Of a stretch of 57,717 nt of DNA, positions 32,398 to 40,839 are shown in pieces. Under the pieces are notes generated by a model that saw only the letters and a program-made list of their open reading frames with translations, did no database searches and was not told the origin of the DNA. Position 1 is the stretch's first letter. Each line of letters starts with the position of its first letter. The translations under genes and the position numbers were made by a program. Source of the stretch: a bacterium (GTDB lineage: Bacteria > Myxococcota_A > UBA9160 > UBA6930). The stretch spans positions 1 to 57,717 of the forward strand of contig JAAELW010000190.1 in NCBI GenBank assembly GCA_024226235.1, in the 5' to 3' direction.

Positions 32398-34398
32398 ATG
32401 GCCATTCGATTTCGGCCCGGACTGATCGCGGCCGGGCTCGCGCTGACTCTGTCTGCCCCGCTTCTTCTGCCGCAGGCAGCACAGGCGGCGCTTACTTGTG
32501 GGGACATCCCCGATCTCACGACGTTCTTCTTCCAGAAGCACATCACCGCCCACCAGCTGGACGATGGAATCCGGAAGCGAACCATCGAGACCTACCTGAA
32601 GCGGCTCGACCCCCAGCGGGTCTTCTTTCTCGAGAGCGAACTGGCCGAGTTGCAGGATTCCCTGCAGAGCCTGTTCCTGGAAACCCGCTCCAGCGATTGC
32701 AGCCGCTTGCGAAGGCTCCACCAGGACGTTCTCGGACGCAATCGAGAAGTCGAGGGGTTCATCCGCGGCTACGTCGCCCGCCAGGATTACGCGCTCGATA
32801 CGGATGTCACGCTGCTGCTCGACCCCGACGAACGCGGCTCACCCGCCACCAAGGAGGAGCGGGACGAGCTGCTTCGTACGCTGGTCCACTTCCAGATCTC
32901 GAACTACCTCGACGGGGACTCAGGCCTCGACGAGGCCAAGAAGCGCCTCGTCCACCGCTACGAACTGCGCACGAAGCGAGTCTCAGAGCTGACCCGAGAG
33001 GACCTCTACTCCCAGTTCCTCGACGCGTTCGCCGGCGCCCTCGACCCGCACACCTCCTATCTTTCGCCCCACGTCTGGGAAGACTTCCAGATCCAGATGG
33101 AGCTCTCGCTCGAGGGCATTGGCGTCGCACTGACCGAGCGTGACGGCTACGCAGTCGTGGAGCAGATCATTCCCGGAGGCGCGACCGATCGCATCGGGGC
33201 CCTCGAGCCAACGGATCGCATCATCGCGGTGGCCGAGGAGGGCCGCGAATCCGTCGACATCATCGACATGGCGTTGCGCGACGTCGTGCGACTGATCCGG
33301 GGGCGCAAGGGCACCCGCGTGCAACTGACCGTGCTCCGCAAGGGTGACACGACGGAGCGCTTCAACGTCTCGATCCAGCGCGACACGATCGATCTCGAGG
33401 AGCAGGCAGCCAAGCTCCGGATCGAGAACGTCGAGGTGGGGGACCAGAAGCTCCGGCTCGGCGTCCTCGACCTGCCTTCCTTCTATGGCGGCGACCGGGA
33501 CCCGGCCAAGCGGCTGGGCTCGCGAGACGTCCGCCGGCTTCTGGCGAAGGTCCGGCGCGAGGAACTCGATGGCCTGCTGCTGGACCTGTCGCGTAACGGT
33601 GGGGGCCTGCTCGAAGATGCCGTGACGATCTCGGGCTTCTTCATCGAGGACGGCGGCATCGTCGCGGTGCGTGACGGAGGAGATCACGGACGCGTCTTGC
33701 CCGATCCGGATAACGGAGTCCTGTACGGGGGACCGTTGGTGGTCCTGACCTCCCGAGTCAGCGCATCGGCCTCGGAGATCCTGGCTGGCGCCCTGAAGGA
33801 CTACGGCCGTGCGGTCGTGGTTGGCGACGACCACACCTTCGGGAAGGGCACCGTCCAGAGCCTCTTCCCGCTGCGACCGGGGCTCGGAGCTCTGAAGGTG
33901 ACGACCGGGCTCTTCTTCCGACCTGGCGGAACCTCGACCCAACACGCCGGAGTGGCCGCCGATGTGGTGATGCCGTCGCTGTTCGCCACGGATGAGTTCG
34001 GCGAGAGCGCCCTCTCCCATTCACTGCGCGCACCGTCGATCGATTCCTTCCTGGGCAAGGGCAGCCCGCAACTGGGATGGAAGCCCATCCCTCCGGACCT
34101 GGTCCAGGAGCTGGCCCGCCGTTCCGAAACGCGACAAACCGACGACGAGTTCTTCGCCACGATCCGCGAAGAACTCGCCAAGAGAGAGGCCTCGGAAGGC
34201 GTCGTCCGTCTCGCCGATCTGGTCGCAGAGCGAAAAGGGAATGGCTCGGACCCGCTTGCAGCCAACGAAAGCGGCCTGGCTGCGGGCAACGCGAGTGCTG
34301 CGGTTCCCGAGCAAGACCACGCGAAGGACGAAGAGCTCACGCCCCACGCACAGGAAGGATTGCGCGTGCTGGGGGATCTGATCCTCCTCTCGCGATGA
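32398..34398 (+). CDS. prc: Tail-specific (C-terminal processing) protease, Prc type
   Basis: A 666-residue periplasmic S41 protease that degrades proteins by recognising their C-terminus, important in envelope and peptidoglycan-enzyme quality control. A signal peptide ends near AQA (about residue 30). An N-terminal helical region is followed by a PDZ domain (about residues 235-320, EGIGVALTERDGYAVV) and the catalytic domain with Ser457 in SASASEIL and Lys483 in FGKGTVQ. Length matches Prc (about 680) rather than short CtpA. The C-terminus ends in a charged Asp/Glu-rich tail. The following small genes are on the same strand at close spacing. Confidence 0.92.
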   Translation: MAIRFRPGLIAAGLALTLSAPLLLPQAAQAALTCGDIPDLTTFFFQKHITAHQLDDGIRKRTIETYLKRLDPQRVFFLESELAELQDSLQSLFLETRSSDCSRLRRLHQDVLGRNREVEGFIRGYVARQDYALDTDVTLLLDPDERGSPATKEERDELLRTLVHFQISNYLDGDSGLDEAKKRLVHRYELRTKRVSELTREDLYSQFLDAFAGALDPHTSYLSPHVWEDFQIQMELSLEGIGVALTERDGYAVVEQIIPGGATDRIGALEPTDRIIAVAEEGRESVDIIDMALRDVVRLIRGRKGTRVQLTVLRKGDTTERFNVSIQRDTIDLEEQAAKLRIENVEVGDQKLRLGVLDLPSFYGGDRDPAKRLGSRDVRRLLAKVRREELDGLLLDLSRNGGGLLEDAVTISGFFIEDGGIVAVRDGGDHGRVLPDPDNGVLYGGPLVVLTSRVSASASEILAGALKDYGRAVVVGDDHTFGKGTVQSLFPLRPGLGALKVTTGLFFRPGGTSTQHAGVAADVVMPSLFATDEFGESALSHSLRAPSIDSFLGKGSPQLGWKPIPPDLVQELARRSETRQTDDEFFATIREELAKREASEGVVRLADLVAERKGNGSDPLAANESGLAAGNASAAVPEQDHAKDEELTPHAQEGLRVLGDLILLSR

Positions 34399-34411
34399 TC
34401 CGACCCCACTG

Positions 34412-34672
34412 ATGCGGGTATTGTGGTCTGCGCTGGGCATCGCAGCCTTCGTTGGGCTGCTGGTCCTGGCGACGCTGCGCACCGGTCAGGTGGAGTGCGA
34501 AGTCTGCGTCGTGACGAATGCGGGCAGCCACTGCGCACGCGCGGCGGGCAAGGACCGCGAAGAAGCCACGATCGGAGCCTTGCGAACCGCCTGTGGCACG
34601 GCCGCCGGAGCCATGGACGACGAGCTGGCCTGCACGAAAAAGGCGCCTCAGCGGATCAGCTGCGAGCCCTAG
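34412..34672 (+). CDS. Small exported cysteine-rich protein
   Basis: An 86-residue protein with one N-terminal hydrophobic segment (residues 4-21) and six cysteines in the rest (ECEVC, HCARA, ACGTA, ACTKK, SCEP). That pattern suggests a disulfide-bonded, membrane-tethered periplasmic protein. It starts 13 bases after the protease gene, so probably in the same transcript. I do not recognise a family. Confidence 0.6.
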   Translation: MRVLWSALGIAAFVGLLVLATLRTGQVECEVCVVTNAGSHCARAAGKDREEATIGALRTACGTAAGAMDDELACTKKAPQRISCEP

Positions 34673-34726
34673 ACTGCGGGTCGCTACATTCAGGCGCCGG
34701 TCATCCCGTCACCCCTTGGAGCCGCC

Positions 34727-34999
34727 ATGGTCATTCAGATTCTCAGCTCTCCGCCGCCCGAGCCCGAAGAAACCGCGACACAGCTCGAGCAGGCAATCCG
34801 CGAGGGCCTGCCCGGGGCCGAAGCCGCCGTTCGCGCGATCAGCCCCGGACACTTCGAGGTCGAGGTGGTTTCCGGCGTCTTCGAAGGCCTTTCGCGAGTG
34901 AAGCAGCAGCAGGCCGTCTACGCGACGATCAAGCACCTGATGGCAGGCGACTCCGCCCCGGTCCACGCGATCGACCGGATGGTCACCCGCACGCCCTGA
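34727..34999 (+). CDS. bolA: BolA family protein
   Basis: A 90-residue BolA/IbaG-type protein; the family pairs with monothiol glutaredoxins to handle iron-sulfur clusters and affects cell shape. The core GHFEVEVVSGVFEGLSRVKQ is followed by QQAVYATIKHLM and VHAIDRMV, the usual helix-turn layout with the invariant histidine. TTGGAG lies just upstream of ATG 34727. A GCTACATT stretch at 34683-34690 could be a -10 for this gene and dusB, which follows after 4 bases. Confidence 0.88.
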   Translation: MVIQILSSPPPEPEETATQLEQAIREGLPGAEAAVRAISPGHFEVEVVSGVFEGLSRVKQQQAVYATIKHLMAGDSAPVHAIDRMVTRTP

Positions 35000-35003
35000 G
35001 CCG

Positions 35004-36185
35004 TTGGACCCCCTCTACCGGAGCGCATTGAATCGCGATGTCACGCCGGCCCGGCCCGGTGAGTTCCCGCCGCTGCGCATCGGCCCCCTCGAGCTGGCCG
35101 CACCCGTCGTGCTGGCACCGATGGCCGGGGTGACGAACGCGCCCTTCCGGAGCTTGTGCCGCGAGTTCGGCGCGGGCCTGTTCGTCAGTGAGATGATCAC
35201 GGCCCGCGCGCTCGTCGAGGGCAACGCAAAGAGTCACAAACTCGCCGACTTCGGACCGGACGAGAGCCCGCGCAGCCTGCAGCTCTACGGCGTCGATCCG
35301 AAGAGCATGGCAGAAGCCACCGCGCGGCTGGTCGGTGAGGGACGGGTCGACCACATCGATCTGAATTTCGGCTGCCCCGTTCGGAAGGTCACGCGCAAGG
35401 GAGGCGGTGCCGCGATTCCAGCCCGACCCGCACTGCTCGCGAAGATCGTGCGTGCTGTAGTGGGGAGCGCCGGGGCCGTGCCCGTAACGATCAAGTTCCG
35501 AATCGGCATCGACGAGCGCCTGACGACATTCCTGGACGCCGGTCGGATCGGGGAGCAGGAGGGCTGCGCCGCCGTGGCCTTGCACGCGCGAACCGCAGCG
35601 CAGCTCTACGACGGCGAAGCGGATTGGGCGGCAATCGGGGAGCTGAAACAGGCGCTGCCTGGGATTCCGGTGCTCGGCAACGGAGATATCTGGGAAGCCT
35701 TCGATGCACTGCGGATGATGCGAGAGACCGGCTGCGACGGGGTGGTGGTCGGCCGCGGCTGCCTCGGGCGCCCGTGGCTGTTCCGGGATCTCGCCCAGGT
35801 CTTCGCGGGTCGCGAGCCCCAGGATCCGCCCGACTTCGGCGAAGTGCGGGACATCATGCTGGAGCACGCGCGCCTGCTGGCCGAATTCTTCGGCGAGCTG
35901 CCTGCGATGCGCGCGTTTCGGCGCCACTCCACCTGGTATACGAAGGGCTTCCCGGGCAGCGCCCAACTTCGCGGCCGGTTGATCCGGGTGACGACCATGG
36001 CCGAACTCGGAGACACCCTCGCAGCCGTCGACCCGAGCCTCCCCTTCCCGCCCGAAGCCATGCGGGTTCCGCGCGGAAAGAAGGCCGGCACCCAGAAGGT
36101 CGCGCTGCCGGAGGGCTTCTTCGACCACCTGGGCGATGACTCACCCGTGGACCCGGACGCGGAGCTGGCGATCTCAGGAGGTTGA
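35004..36185 (+). CDS. dusB: tRNA-dihydrouridine synthase
   Basis: A 393-residue FMN enzyme that reduces uridine to dihydrouridine in tRNA. Family marks: LAPMAGVTNAPFRSLC near the N-terminus, SEMITARAL, LQLYGVDP, IDLNFGCPVRKVTRKGGGAA with the catalytic cysteine, FRIGID, ALHARTAAQLYDGEADW and VLGNGDIW, and GVVVGRGCLGRPW. The C-terminus is about 50 residues longer than E. coli DusB. The start is TTG 35004, 4 bases after bolA. A hairpin follows the stop. Confidence 0.93.
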   Translation: MDPLYRSALNRDVTPARPGEFPPLRIGPLELAAPVVLAPMAGVTNAPFRSLCREFGAGLFVSEMITARALVEGNAKSHKLADFGPDESPRSLQLYGVDPKSMAEATARLVGEGRVDHIDLNFGCPVRKVTRKGGGAAIPARPALLAKIVRAVVGSAGAVPVTIKFRIGIDERLTTFLDAGRIGEQEGCAAVALHARTAAQLYDGEADWAAIGELKQALPGIPVLGNGDIWEAFDALRMMRETGCDGVVVGRGCLGRPWLFRDLAQVFAGREPQDPPDFGEVRDIMLEHARLLAEFFGELPAMRAFRRHSTWYTKGFPGSAQLRGRLIRVTTMAELGDTLAAVDPSLPFPPEAMRVPRGKKAGTQKVALPEGFFDHLGDDSPVDPDAELAISGG

Positions 36186-36192
36186 CCGCAAC

Positions 36193-36213
36193 CCACGCGA
36201 TCTTCCCGCGTGG
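36193..36213 (+). terminator. Hairpin after dusB
   Basis: CCACGCG and CGCGTGG form a perfect 7-base stem with a 7-base loop, starting 8 bases after the dusB stop. It is followed by tcctg and not a clear T run. The remaining bases to 36376, between the convergent dusB and transporter genes, show nothing else. Confidence 0.45.
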
Positions 36214-36376
36214 TCCTGACAGGTTGCGACGACCCTGCGCCTGGCCCCCTCAGCGAGCAACAAACCACTCGTCAGCTGGCAGGTGCAGCCGAGCTGATGG
36301 GATCGATCGATCCGTGGGCAGGCCTCTGGCGGCCCCGGCGGAACCCTGACTCCAGCTACGGCGCCTCATCCCGGTC

Positions 36377-37258
36377 TCACCTGGTGCGAGTGCGAGCCCA
36401 TCGGGAGATCGGGATCGCGACGCCCGCGAGCATGATCGCGCTACCGATCAATTCTCGAGAGCTCGGCAGATCGGAGAGCACGAGAAAGCCGAGCACCAGG
36501 GTGAGGGGCGGTGCCGCCAATGTGGCCATGGTCGAGATCCGGGCTTCCAGGTACTTCGCTGCGTTCATCAGACACAGGCGCCCGGCGAAGGGACCGCAGA
36601 AGGCGGCCAGAGCGGCGTAGCCCGCCTGAGCAGGGGAGAGTTCGTTGAGGGCGGGCGGCAGGCCGTTGACTGCGAACCAGAAGATCACGGCGATCCAAAG
36701 GCGCAGACCGTTGACCACGACCGTGTCGATCCGGCTGACGTATTTCCGGGTCAACACGGCCATGCCGCTGAAGCAGATCACGGATACACCGGCCCACGCG
36801 ATTCCGACGGCCTGGGCATCCTCTGCGCCCGCCGGACCTCGCAGCACCCAGAGCCCCACCGCCGCGACGCCCGCACCCAACCAGAAACGCCGATCGACGT
36901 GCTCGCCGATGAACAACCAGGCCATCAGAGCCACGACGATGATCTCCGCCCGCTGCACGACCGTCAGCAGGGCCGGCGAGATCAGTGAGATGGCCTGAGC
37001 GCTCGCCAGGTTTCCGGCCAGGGTCAGGCTCGCCAGCCCGGCTGCAAAGACCAGGTCGAAGCGGAGAAACCGAGGCAGGCCGCGTTGCTGGGTCGTGGCA
37101 AGCGCACTGCTGAACAGCGCCGCGCTCGCGAGCAGAACGAGTGTGTTGACGGACGCGTCGCCGAGGGTGTTGGCCAGTTTCCACGGAACCGCAAAGCCGG
37201 CGATCCCAAGGGCAGCGCCGAGGGCCCAGGCGAGTCCGCGCCGTTGCTCGTGGGGCAT
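36377..37258 (-). CDS. EamA/DMT-family transporter
   Basis: A 293-residue protein with about ten hydrophobic helices in two EamA-like halves. The first half ends near LFIGEHVDRRFWLGAGVAAVG, a typical EamA motif, and the second half ends in LGFLVLSDLPSSRELIGSAIM. It is an inner-membrane metabolite exporter of unknown substrate. ATG 37258 is chosen (MPHEQRRG); TTG 37315 is an alternative and neither has a ribosome site. The 240-base gap upstream (37259-37498) shows nothing distinct. Confidence 0.82.
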   Translation of the reverse strand: MPHEQRRGLAWALGAALGIAGFAVPWKLANTLGDASVNTLVLLASAALFSSALATTQQRGLPRFLRFDLVFAAGLASLTLAGNLASAQAISLISPALLTVVQRAEIIVVALMAWLFIGEHVDRRFWLGAGVAAVGLWVLRGPAGAEDAQAVGIAWAGVSVICFSGMAVLTRKYVSRIDTVVVNGLRLWIAVIFWFAVNGLPPALNELSPAQAGYAALAAFCGPFAGRLCLMNAAKYLEARISTMATLAAPPLTLVLGFLVLSDLPSSRELIGSAIMLAGVAIPISRWARTRTR

Positions 37259-37498
37259 GCTGAAGTACGGCTCGCGTGAGGAGGGTGGGGTGGCGCGGAC
37301 GGAAAAGGGATCCAAGGGGCCTTTGCGTCCGGGAGCCCGCGAGCATGACAGATCCTCTTCCGGGAGGGCAGGTCAGCGGCGGGATTCTCCCCGCCCATGG
37401 CCCCTGTGCGGAGGGATGCCATTGGGTGCCGACCCCGATCGGGCCCTGGGTCGGATCTCATGCCTGGACCTCACGCCTCACGGGCGCGGAGCCTAGCG

Positions 37499-37846
37499 TC
37501 AGCCGACAGCTCTTCGGCGATTCGCCCTCGGAAACGAGGCCACGATCTGGAGCTTCAGGTTTCCCCAACCGAGCTCGTTCAGGAAGTGGGTTGCAGAATC
37601 CGGGTCCGAGGTAATCACGCGGCCATCGTCGAAGACGACGGTCGTTTCGTCCTCCCGGATGATGCGAGGCCCTTCCACGGAGCGGGCGAAACTCTTGACC
37701 AGCGTCTGTGAGGTCAGAATCAACAGGGATACGTTGGGCGGCAGCACGCTACAGGAAGCCACACCCTTGGATGCGTGGCCGGGCACCGCCGGGGCCAGAG
37801 CCAGGATGGCGGCAAGAACACCGGATCGAAGCAGGAGAAACCTCAC
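37499..37846 (-). CDS. Hypothetical exported protein
   Basis: A 115-residue protein with a signal peptide (residues 1-25, cleavage near GHA-SK) and a mature part containing one cysteine and a short beta-rich stretch (TTVVFDDGRVITSDPD). No family is recognised. It starts with GTG 37846 and lacks a clear ribosome site. It is divergent from the two-helix membrane protein gene at 37996. Confidence 0.5.
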   Translation of the reverse strand: MRFLLLRSGVLAAILALAPAVPGHASKGVASCSVLPPNVSLLILTSQTLVKSFARSVEGPRIIREDETTVVFDDGRVITSDPDSATHFLNELGWGNLKLQIVASFPRANRRRAVG

Positions 37847-37995
37847 CTGGTCCGGATCGGAAGCCTCTCGTGTGAGCTTGAGGATGCCGCTGCCACGAAT
37901 TTGCCTGGGGGGCGGGCAATGCCGGCGTCCGTGAGCGCAGCCCCCGCGCGCGCATGAGCGCGGAGCTACGCTCCGGATACGAGCCGGAGGGAGTG

Positions 37996-38745
37996 ATGCG
38001 TAGAGGCGACTACAAAATGCTGGCCAGGGGGGGAGCCCTCTCTGCTGGGCTCCTGGTCCTCCTCGCCATCGGGCACACGCTTGGGTGGGCCTTCCTGGAT
38101 CTCGATTCCCGATGGCTGTTGGTCGCTGGAGTACCCCTGCTTGTGGCTCTGATAGCTGGAGGCTTCATCCGAGGACTGAAGGGCTTCGGAATCGAGATCG
38201 AGATCGGGCTGGAAGAGCCCGTACCCGAGGGCGCAATGGAGAAGGTCGGAGACCTTACGGTCGATGCAGCCGACCTCGCCGAGGATGCTGAGGGCGTGAT
38301 GAAGGGCTCCTTCCACCGCGTCGATGTCCTGTCCGAAGCAGAGCGCCAAGAGATCAGGCGCCTTGGCTTCGTGATGGCTCCTAGCGCCTTCTACGATCCC
38401 GGAATCCTGAGCGACTACCTCTCGAGCCTCCCCAAGCTGCGGTACCTCGAAGTCAAGGATTCCGACGGGCAGCTCCAATTCGTCATCGATCGAGTGGGGC
38501 TGCCACACGAACGCACGCAGGAGTTCGTCCAGGCTCTGCAGAAAGGGACAGTGGGACGAGTATTTGAGCCGTGGGTGATCCGCGACCTGCTAGCCCCTAC
38601 GGATAAGCTGCGGACCGTCGTGGAGAAGTTCCGAGGGAGCAAGGCCGAGTCACTTCCCGTGGTTGTCCAGGGAAGGATAGTGGCCAGCCTCCCGCGAAGC
38701 GCAGTATTCGAAAAGCTCTCCGACCTGGTCCTGCGCGCGGGTTAG
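37996..38745 (+). CDS. Two-helix membrane protein with a soluble C-terminal domain
   Basis: A 249-residue protein. Two hydrophobic segments (about residues 9-30 and 38-58) are followed by FIRGLKGFGIEIEIGLEEP and a soluble cytoplasmic part with charged helices. The ending LPVVVQGRIVASLPRSAVFEKL loosely resembles the end of a CBS motif, but that is weak. ATG 37996 has GGAGG about six bases upstream and is preferred over ATG 37954. The final KLSDLVL-RAG recurs at the start of the next open frame. No function is known. Confidence 0.65.
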   Translation: MRRGDYKMLARGGALSAGLLVLLAIGHTLGWAFLDLDSRWLLVAGVPLLVALIAGGFIRGLKGFGIEIEIGLEEPVPEGAMEKVGDLTVDAADLAEDAEGVMKGSFHRVDVLSEAERQEIRRLGFVMAPSAFYDPGILSDYLSSLPKLRYLEVKDSDGQLQFVIDRVGLPHERTQEFVQALQKGTVGRVFEPWVIRDLLAPTDKLRTVVEKFRGSKAESLPVVVQGRIVASLPRSAVFEKLSDLVLRAG

Positions 38746-38832
38746 CCCGAAGTTGGTGGGAACCGGTCGTTCATACATACTTCACTCGACTTGCCGAAAC
38801 TCTCCGATCTGGTGCTAGGGAAAAGAGCTGGT
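38711..38832 (+). repeat. Short diverged duplication across a gene boundary
   Basis: The end of the two-helix protein gene (from about 38713) and the start of the next frame (from 38788) share cgaaa-ctctccga-ctggt-ct with few changes. In protein the first ends KLSDLVLRAG and the second begins PKLSDLVLGKRAG. The copies are about 75 bases apart. Confidence 0.6.
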
Positions 38833-40827
38833 TCATCGTCTGAGATCGAACCCGACACCCGTTCGTCCACTTGGCCGGCGTGCGTCCGCACCCTGTTGGG
38901 CCTCACGGTGCTACTCGCAGTGGCATTCCTGCTGCTCGGTCCAGACCCGTTCGGCCTTTCCTTCGCCGAGCGAGCCGAGGCTGGCAAGCAGCTCCGGCCG
39001 AAGGACTACGCAGGCGCCTATCTCTTCTGGATCACGCTGTTCAACACACTCATCCTGCTGGCCCTGATCGCTTTCTTCCGCCACTGGGCCAGACCTGGCC
39101 GGCCGGCCTGCGATTCCGAGTTGGACCCGCCCCAGACCCGTCGGCGTCCTGTCTTCCTCGTCGGGACGGCGCTGGCCATGCTCGGCCTTGCGCTGAGCGC
39201 AGCACCTCGCCTCGACGACTCGCTGTGGACCGACGAGAAGTACATGGTGGTCCGCTCGATCGCCGGCCAGTACGAGATGAGCGACAAGGGCGAGTTGGGG
39301 TTCGAGCCCGTCTCCTGGGGCAACACGTTCTTCTTCTACCAGAAGCCGAACAACCACGTTCCCTATTCGATTCTTGCGCGGCTCAGCTGGGAGGGTTGGC
39401 GCGCGCTTGCGCAGCCGGAGGACCGGCGGGCCGTCGAAACCGTCGTGCGCCTGCCGGCCCTGGTTGCGGGCATGGCCGGCATCGCCACGCTGGCAGGGCT
39501 TCTCGCGCGCCTCGGCTTTCCGATCGCCGGAGTGCTTGCTGCCTGGCTCCTCGCCCTCCATCCATGGTACCTGCGCTACGCCAGTGAGGTGCGCGGCTAC
39601 TCGTTGATGCTTGCGCTACTTCCGCTGCTGATCGTTTCCGCCCTGCGAGTGCTCCAGCGAGGCAGCTGGCCCCGCTGGGCGTTTTTCGGAGCCGTCCAGA
39701 CCCTTCTTCTCTGGACCTATCCGGGTGCGATCTTCGTGCTGGTCGTCGTGAATCTGCTGGTGATACAGCGTTTGTGGAAGACCCGGATGGGCGACACGGG
39801 GGGAGGCTCGCCGCCGTGGCTTCGCTTCTTGATGACGGAACTGCTCGCGGGCATGGCCTGGCTCCAGCTGAACCTGGTCAACATGATGCAGTTCCTCGAG
39901 TACGCGAAGACCTGGAAGAGTCCGATCACAACGAGTTTTCTGCGCGAAACCGCCCTGCTCATGTTGTTTGGAACCTCCACGGATGTGCATCGCGAGGGTT
40001 TCGTGACGATCGAAGGCCTCTTCGCGAGCGCCCCGGTACTTTTGCCGGCCTTCACCGTCGTATCGCTTGCAGCCTGGATCCTGGGATGCGGTCGCCTGGC
40101 CGCGGGCGGCGCCGCGGGGCGAATTGCCCTGGCCGTGCTCGTGCTTCCGGGTCCGCTCACCGTCGCGTTCGCCGCACTGCGCGGGGACCATCTCTACGAA
40201 TGGTATCTGATCCACGCCTTGCCCGGCGTCGTCGGCGGGATCGCGTTGGGCCTGATTTGGCTCGGCCATCTGCTTCCCGCCGGCATGCCTCGAAAGGCGG
40301 CGATCGGAACCGTATTCGTAGCCTTCGGAACTTGCTATGCGATCGCGACCCACCCCATGCGCGACACGCTCCGCACCCGCCCCATCGAGCCCACCTTCCA
40401 GCTGCTCGAGACCTTCGGCTGGCCGCCCCATCGAGACCCGACCGCTGAGCGCCAGATGCTGACCGGTACCGCCTATGGCGCTGTCAACTACTACGATCCA
40501 GCCGCGCGTCATTTGCGGGACCGAGAAAGCCTGGTCGCGCTGATGCGAGAAGCGGACCACGAAAAACTTCCGCTCTACGTGAGCTACGACCGCCCAAAGC
40601 TCGCACGGAAGCGAAACCCCGCCGGCATCGCGCTGCTGGAACGACCCGAAGTCTTCGAGAAGGTGGGGCAGTTCGACGGCGTCTTCTACAAGTATCGCCG
40701 TACGGTCTTCCGATATCGGCCTGGATCGGCCGGAGGGTTGGCTGCACCCGACACCGCATCCGATTCGAGTGGATCGTCACGCGCGAACGACGAGACATCT
40801 GAAATTCGTCCAGAAACCATTCGCTAG
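38791..40827 (+). CDS. GT39-like membrane glycosyltransferase
   Basis: A 678-residue protein with about ten to twelve hydrophobic segments and a large soluble C-terminus. The first loop has SLWTDEKYMVVRSIAGQY, the acidic DE motif of the GT-C enzymes (protein O-mannosyltransferase/ArnT relatives), which take sugars from polyprenyl phosphates at the outer face of the inner membrane. HPWYLRYASEVRGYS is also typical. The TTG 38791 start has no ribosome site, and its first 12 residues mirror the end of the previous gene, so the true start may be later. It is followed after 12 bases by the SGNH hydrolase gene, a common envelope pairing. Confidence 0.75.
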   Translation: MPKLSDLVLGKRAGSSSEIEPDTRSSTWPACVRTLLGLTVLLAVAFLLLGPDPFGLSFAERAEAGKQLRPKDYAGAYLFWITLFNTLILLALIAFFRHWARPGRPACDSELDPPQTRRRPVFLVGTALAMLGLALSAAPRLDDSLWTDEKYMVVRSIAGQYEMSDKGELGFEPVSWGNTFFFYQKPNNHVPYSILARLSWEGWRALAQPEDRRAVETVVRLPALVAGMAGIATLAGLLARLGFPIAGVLAAWLLALHPWYLRYASEVRGYSLMLALLPLLIVSALRVLQRGSWPRWAFFGAVQTLLLWTYPGAIFVLVVVNLLVIQRLWKTRMGDTGGGSPPWLRFLMTELLAGMAWLQLNLVNMMQFLEYAKTWKSPITTSFLRETALLMLFGTSTDVHREGFVTIEGLFASAPVLLPAFTVVSLAAWILGCGRLAAGGAAGRIALAVLVLPGPLTVAFAALRGDHLYEWYLIHALPGVVGGIALGLIWLGHLLPAGMPRKAAIGTVFVAFGTCYAIATHPMRDTLRTRPIEPTFQLLETFGWPPHRDPTAERQMLTGTAYGAVNYYDPAARHLRDRESLVALMREADHEKLPLYVSYDRPKLARKRNPAGIALLERPEVFEKVGQFDGVFYKYRRTVFRYRPGSAGGLAAPDTASDSSGSSRANDETSEIRPETIR

Positions 40828-40830
40828 ACT
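40825..40830 (+). promoter_or_regulatory. -10-like TAGACT before the SGNH gene
   Basis: TAGACT ends 9 bases before the ATG at 40840, overlapping the end of the preceding gene; no ribosome site is visible. It is the same hexamer as at 23024. Confidence 0.38.
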
Positions 40831-40839
40831 CGGCGCCCG

